Origin: Collybiopsis luxurians FD-317 M1
Taxonomy: Eukaryota > Basidiomycota > Agaricomycetes > Agaricales > Omphalotaceae
Reading direction: 5' to 3'
Length of the DNA: 64,000 nucleotides
Assembly (NCBI GenBank): GCA_000827265.1
Contig: KN834786.1
Span: 206,513 to 270,512 of the forward strand
How positions within the stretch are numbered: position 1 is the stretch's first letter; every line of letters starts with the position of its first letter. The position numbers were made by a program, and so were the translations under genes. Shown here one piece after another: positions 60,550 to 64,000 of the stretch. The notes beneath the pieces are model-generated. The model was not told the origin of the DNA, searched no databases, and saw only the letters and a program-made list of their open reading frames with translations.

Positions 60550-63500
60550 CTACGGCTCATCACGATACGCTCCTTGCCTCAAATCTGTCCTACTCGCTCC
60601 AGGCGATACACCCCCCTCATCTTCATCATCTAAAAACCCCGAATGGAAACCCACTTCATTCCCGCCCACGTCTCCCCTTCCTCCTCTTAATCCGCCCCTG
60701 GAGCCACTGTTATTCGGATTCAACCTAGTACCCTCATCCGCATCCTCATCCTCATCATCATCATCAGACACCTCCCCAAACGCATCATACAGCTCCCGCG
60801 TCCTCCCACTCCGAGGTGGCCCATTATCGCTCTGCCTCCTTCGTCCACTCATCAACCCTCCTCCCTGCCCCTCCGCCAACCCAGTCATCGGCATGTCATC
60901 ATTCGCAGCCAAACTCTCATACGCCATCCTAGACTTCTGCATATTCCGCCTTCGTCTCCAGAAGAACACGGCAGCACCCAGACCGAACAAGGCAACCAGC
61001 GCAATCGCACCTCCGAACCATTTTTTATTCGAGGAGAGCTTGGACAGGTCGGAAAAGTAACCTTCGTCTGGTGTAGGCGTTGAAGACGGCCTGGCGCTCC
61101 CGTCGCCAAAGGCAGGCTTGGTGTTTTCTCCTTCGGCGGAGCCATGATCGCCTGGGAGGTGATCTGTTGGCCGGGTAGGTAATCGGGTCGTTGACGGTGA
61201 GTCGCCAGAGGTAGATGTTGAATCCCGGTCTTCGGGAGGCGGGAATATCCATTGGTCGGACTCATTCGGGTAAGAAGGGACTTCATATTTTGGTGTGGGT
61301 TTTGAAGCATCGAGAGCTGCACCCCAAAATACCATATTCCATCCTAGGAAGGAGCCGGTGTTGTTTCTGTTCGAGTGGAAAATTACATAAAAAGATCAGT
61401 AGCAAAGAAAGCTACTCACGGATTCGATTGATCCGACACTCGAATTGTCCACGTTCCAGTTGGGTTTTCACCCCTACGAGAAAGAAGATCAGTATCGAAG
61501 AAATTCCACAGAAATCATCCAGCGAAATACTAACCAATGTTTCACACTCATAAACACCCAGCCGGGGTATCCATCTGAATCCTCGTCCTTCTCCCTCCTA
61601 GCCCCAAGCACACTAACAGCTCCCTGCGGACTCGTAATCGATACCTCAACATCCCCCCTCCGCGCGTGCTGTATCCACACCCGGACTTGTATATGTTCTA
61701 GGTACTGAGGGTCAAAATTGGCATTGGCAAGCGCGTCCGAGGTTAGTTCGAGAGTGGAGGTAACGCTAAAACGGTTGGCATCCGAATCATGTTCAGCACC
61801 GTCGCCTAGGTGAGAGGAAGAAGCTGAAGGTGCTTGGGCGGGGTCCTGTGGGATCTTCAAGCCACCGTTGTATTCTTGCTTTTCGTTGAAGGTTCCATTG
61901 TTGAGTTGTACCTGGAAAGATTGATCAACAGTTAGTTCCGGCGACGAGTTGTAAACGCAGCCCAATTACTGACCGAATGCGTCCTAACCCAAACCTGCGG
62001 CTTGACTGATTTCCAGTTCTGCGCTGCCTTGACAAACTCGTACCCATCCATAGCGCCATATCCGTATTTATATGAATAAGGTTTGCCTTTTATGCCCGAC
62101 GAAACATCGTTGGCAGGTGTCTATGAAAAAGCAAAATTTTGCGAATATTGCCCATCAGCTTGGTTCAAGTTTGAGCACAGTTTCGAACGTACCTTTCCAT
62201 CTCCTTCTACGCCTCTGACCCAGCCTTTCGTCTCTTCCCAGTCTGGGTCGTCAGGGTTAACCTGGCGTGCGGTGAGAATAGACAGATACTGGACGTCTCT
62301 CCACGTCAAATCGGGGTTAGCTTCCAAAGCCAAAGCGATTACGCCGACAGCGTTCGGAGCAGCAGCAGAGGTACCTCCGTGGGTATAAGCGCAGGTAGTG
62401 GTTCCTTTATCCGTTGTCACCTATGAGAGGAAAGGCGGTAAGTGGAATTGGAGACGACAAATAAGACCATTGTACAATATGCTTTCCACTGCCCGAACTA
62501 TACGCCACCACCATATTGGCAGCGCACGGTTCTGAATAGTACGGGTGCAGTCCTTTGTAGTCGATCGCACTAACGGTGACACTGTAAATGCTATTCGTAT
62601 AGCCATCAAAGTTGCACTGATCTCCATGAGCAGCTCCGTTGCCCGACGCAAAGACGAAAATGCTTCCTTTCCCGCCACGTCCATTATTTATCCCATTGAC
62701 CACAGCTTTTTGAATAAGTGTAGAAGGACCCTCCATGCTTCTTCCATCATCGGGGGGACCCCAGCTGCATGAGTATATACTGACGTTTTGAAACCCGTAA
62801 TTGAGTGCGGCCGCCTCATCTACGTCGGTGATGGGACCGGAAAGGATACGCACGCCGGATACACGAGAGTTGTATGCAATTCCAACACCGCACAAAGTAT
62901 TCTTTTGTGCAGCAATTTGACCTGCACAGCGGGTGCCGTGATGATCGGCGGGCAGTTTGGGAGTTGGGAGAGGAACGTGGTCGTTGAAGTCGTAGGAATC
63001 CGCTGCATCCTAGAGAAAGGCCAATTCGCATTTTTGGTCCCCTGACACGGAGACGTATACTCACAAAGTTATCCTTTAAATCCTCGCTGTCATAATCCAG
63101 ACCATCGTCAACGAGGCTACTTATAACGCCCGTCCCAGTTAAACCTAGTTCCTCCCAGACACCTGTCACATTCATCATATGAGAAGGAAAATCGTCATTT
63201 ATGAGATGCCATTGGTCAGGAAAGAGAGGATCTTGTATTCCGAGACGCTGGGCGGCGGCTCGGGCAGGGGAAGGGGAAGTTGACTCGGAAGAATCTTGGG
63301 GAAGCGGAATGGGAGCCCGCTTAACTCGTTGCTTGAGAACCTGTCGAGAAAGAGATTTAACGGAGGAAGCGAACAGACGAGCTTCCGAATCGCGTTCTGA
63401 AAGGTCCGCCTTTGCCCTAGTCTTCATATGTCCATACGTGTCCAGCACCGGATCCGTCTCCTCTCGAACCGCCAGCTCCGGCTTTGGTACCCTTACTAGC

Positions 63501-63718
63501 CAATGATCCGCCAATTCTCCTGCTTGCTCAACTATTTCAACGCCGAGAATGCGAGTTATCTCGTCTAACGGTAATGAATACGTTTTGGTATGTTCAAGCA
63601 CATAATAATTGTGCGTATCATAGTATCTTTTTGCTGGCGACGATACGGCGAGAGCGGAAGGTAGTGGAGGGGAAATAAGGAGAGCGAGCAGGAGGGTTAC
63701 AGGTAAAGGAAGAGGCAT
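60550..63718 (-). CDS. KEX2: Kexin-type proprotein convertase (KEX2)
   Basis: A late-Golgi Ca-dependent subtilisin-like protease that cleaves after dibasic sites in secreted precursors. Start 63718 is chosen because MPLPLPVTLLLALLI opens a signal peptide (residues 1-24). The prodomain contains dibasic sites (KQRVKRAP). Catalytic Asp is in LVDDGLDYDSEDL, His in HHGTRCAG, the oxyanion/Asn region in FASGNGAAHGDQC, and Ser in HGGTSAAAPNAVG. The P domain follows (RVWIQHARRGDVEVSITSP through GTWTIRVSDQS). A Ser/Thr-rich stalk, TM helix GAIALVALFGLGAAVFFW and an acidic, Gly-rich cytosolic tail end at 60550. About 940 residues; several short introns. Confidence 0.95.
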
Positions 63719-64000
63719 TACAGGCTTGAGCCAACCTCGTCGTCGTAGTAGTAGTAGGAAAACAGAAAAATATAAATTCCAGTTGGTGGCTGTACAGTCG
63801 CGTATCAGCAGTGAGCACGGCCGACCAAAGCCATAAATGGAAATGTTCGGCAAAAGGATTGCTTCAGAGTTGCGACAGTATATTCATATCAAGACTACTC
63901 CTCGAGGCATTACCAACTACTACTAATGATGACTACAAACAGTATCATATGCAGCCTTTCAAGACGACGCGGCCAATAGCTTCATGGCTTCCGCAGCGTC
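63719..64000. other. KEX2 upstream region, right edge
   Basis: 5' flank of KEX2. No further gene start is visible before the window ends. Confidence 0.4.

Overview
The window looks like nuclear DNA of a mushroom-forming basidiomycete (Agaricomycetes). Genes carry many short introns (about 48-65 nt, GT...AG with CTAAY-like branch points). The gene set includes families expanded in agarics: DUF6534 membrane proteins, F-box and BTB proteins, RHS/CRN-like P-loop proteins, several cytochrome P450s, and a DNMT1-like methyltransferase next to MCM7.

Layout. 1-5.1 kb: the 5' part of cytosolic glutamyl-tRNA synthetase (runs off the left edge), an acidic conserved protein and a hypothetical gene; the synthetase promoter has an orphan second copy at 5.5-5.7 kb. 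6.2-7.5 kb: a DUF6534 membrane protein. 8.1-16 kb: MCM7 followed in the same direction by a double-BAH DNA cytosine methyltransferase. 16-22.3 kb: a gene-poor stretch with a single-pass membrane protein (apparent 1-nt frameshift) and an RHS/CRN-like P-loop gene with a probably damaged 3' end. 23-32 kb: a secreted beta-lactamase-like protein, proteasome beta-2 divergent from a C2H2 zinc-finger protein, and an F-box protein. 33.9-38.3 kb: a tandem P450 pair, one intact and one a pseudogene. 38.6-41.2 kb: a YMC1-like mitochondrial carrier, a small predicted mitochondrial protein and an intron-containing tRNA-Ala(UGC). 41.3-45.3 kb: a third P450, divergent from a small UPF0045 thiamine-binding-like protein. 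45.5-48.4 kb: a decayed BTB gene, a large imperfect inverted repeat and a roughly 206-bp tandem repeat. 51-57 kb: two tandem amidases and a DUF1479 protein, with a trace of a second DUF1479 copy that implies a block duplication. 57.4-63.7 kb: RAB6/YPT6 GTPase, a divergent mitochondrial carrier and the KEX2 proprotein convertase.

Housekeeping genes (synthetase, MCM7, DNMT, proteasome, YPT6, KEX2, carriers) surround a younger accessory region at about 33.9-57 kb, where duplication, pseudogenes and repeats concentrate. No convincing new multi-gene system is visible. The most unusual items are the inverted repeat with its neighbouring tandem array, the DNMT without room for an RFTS domain, the DUF1479-amidase block duplication, and 5-nt microexons combined with GC-AG introns in the divergent P450/UPF0045 pair. 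Exon boundaries were read by eye from splice consensus and family similarity; no search or RNA data was available.
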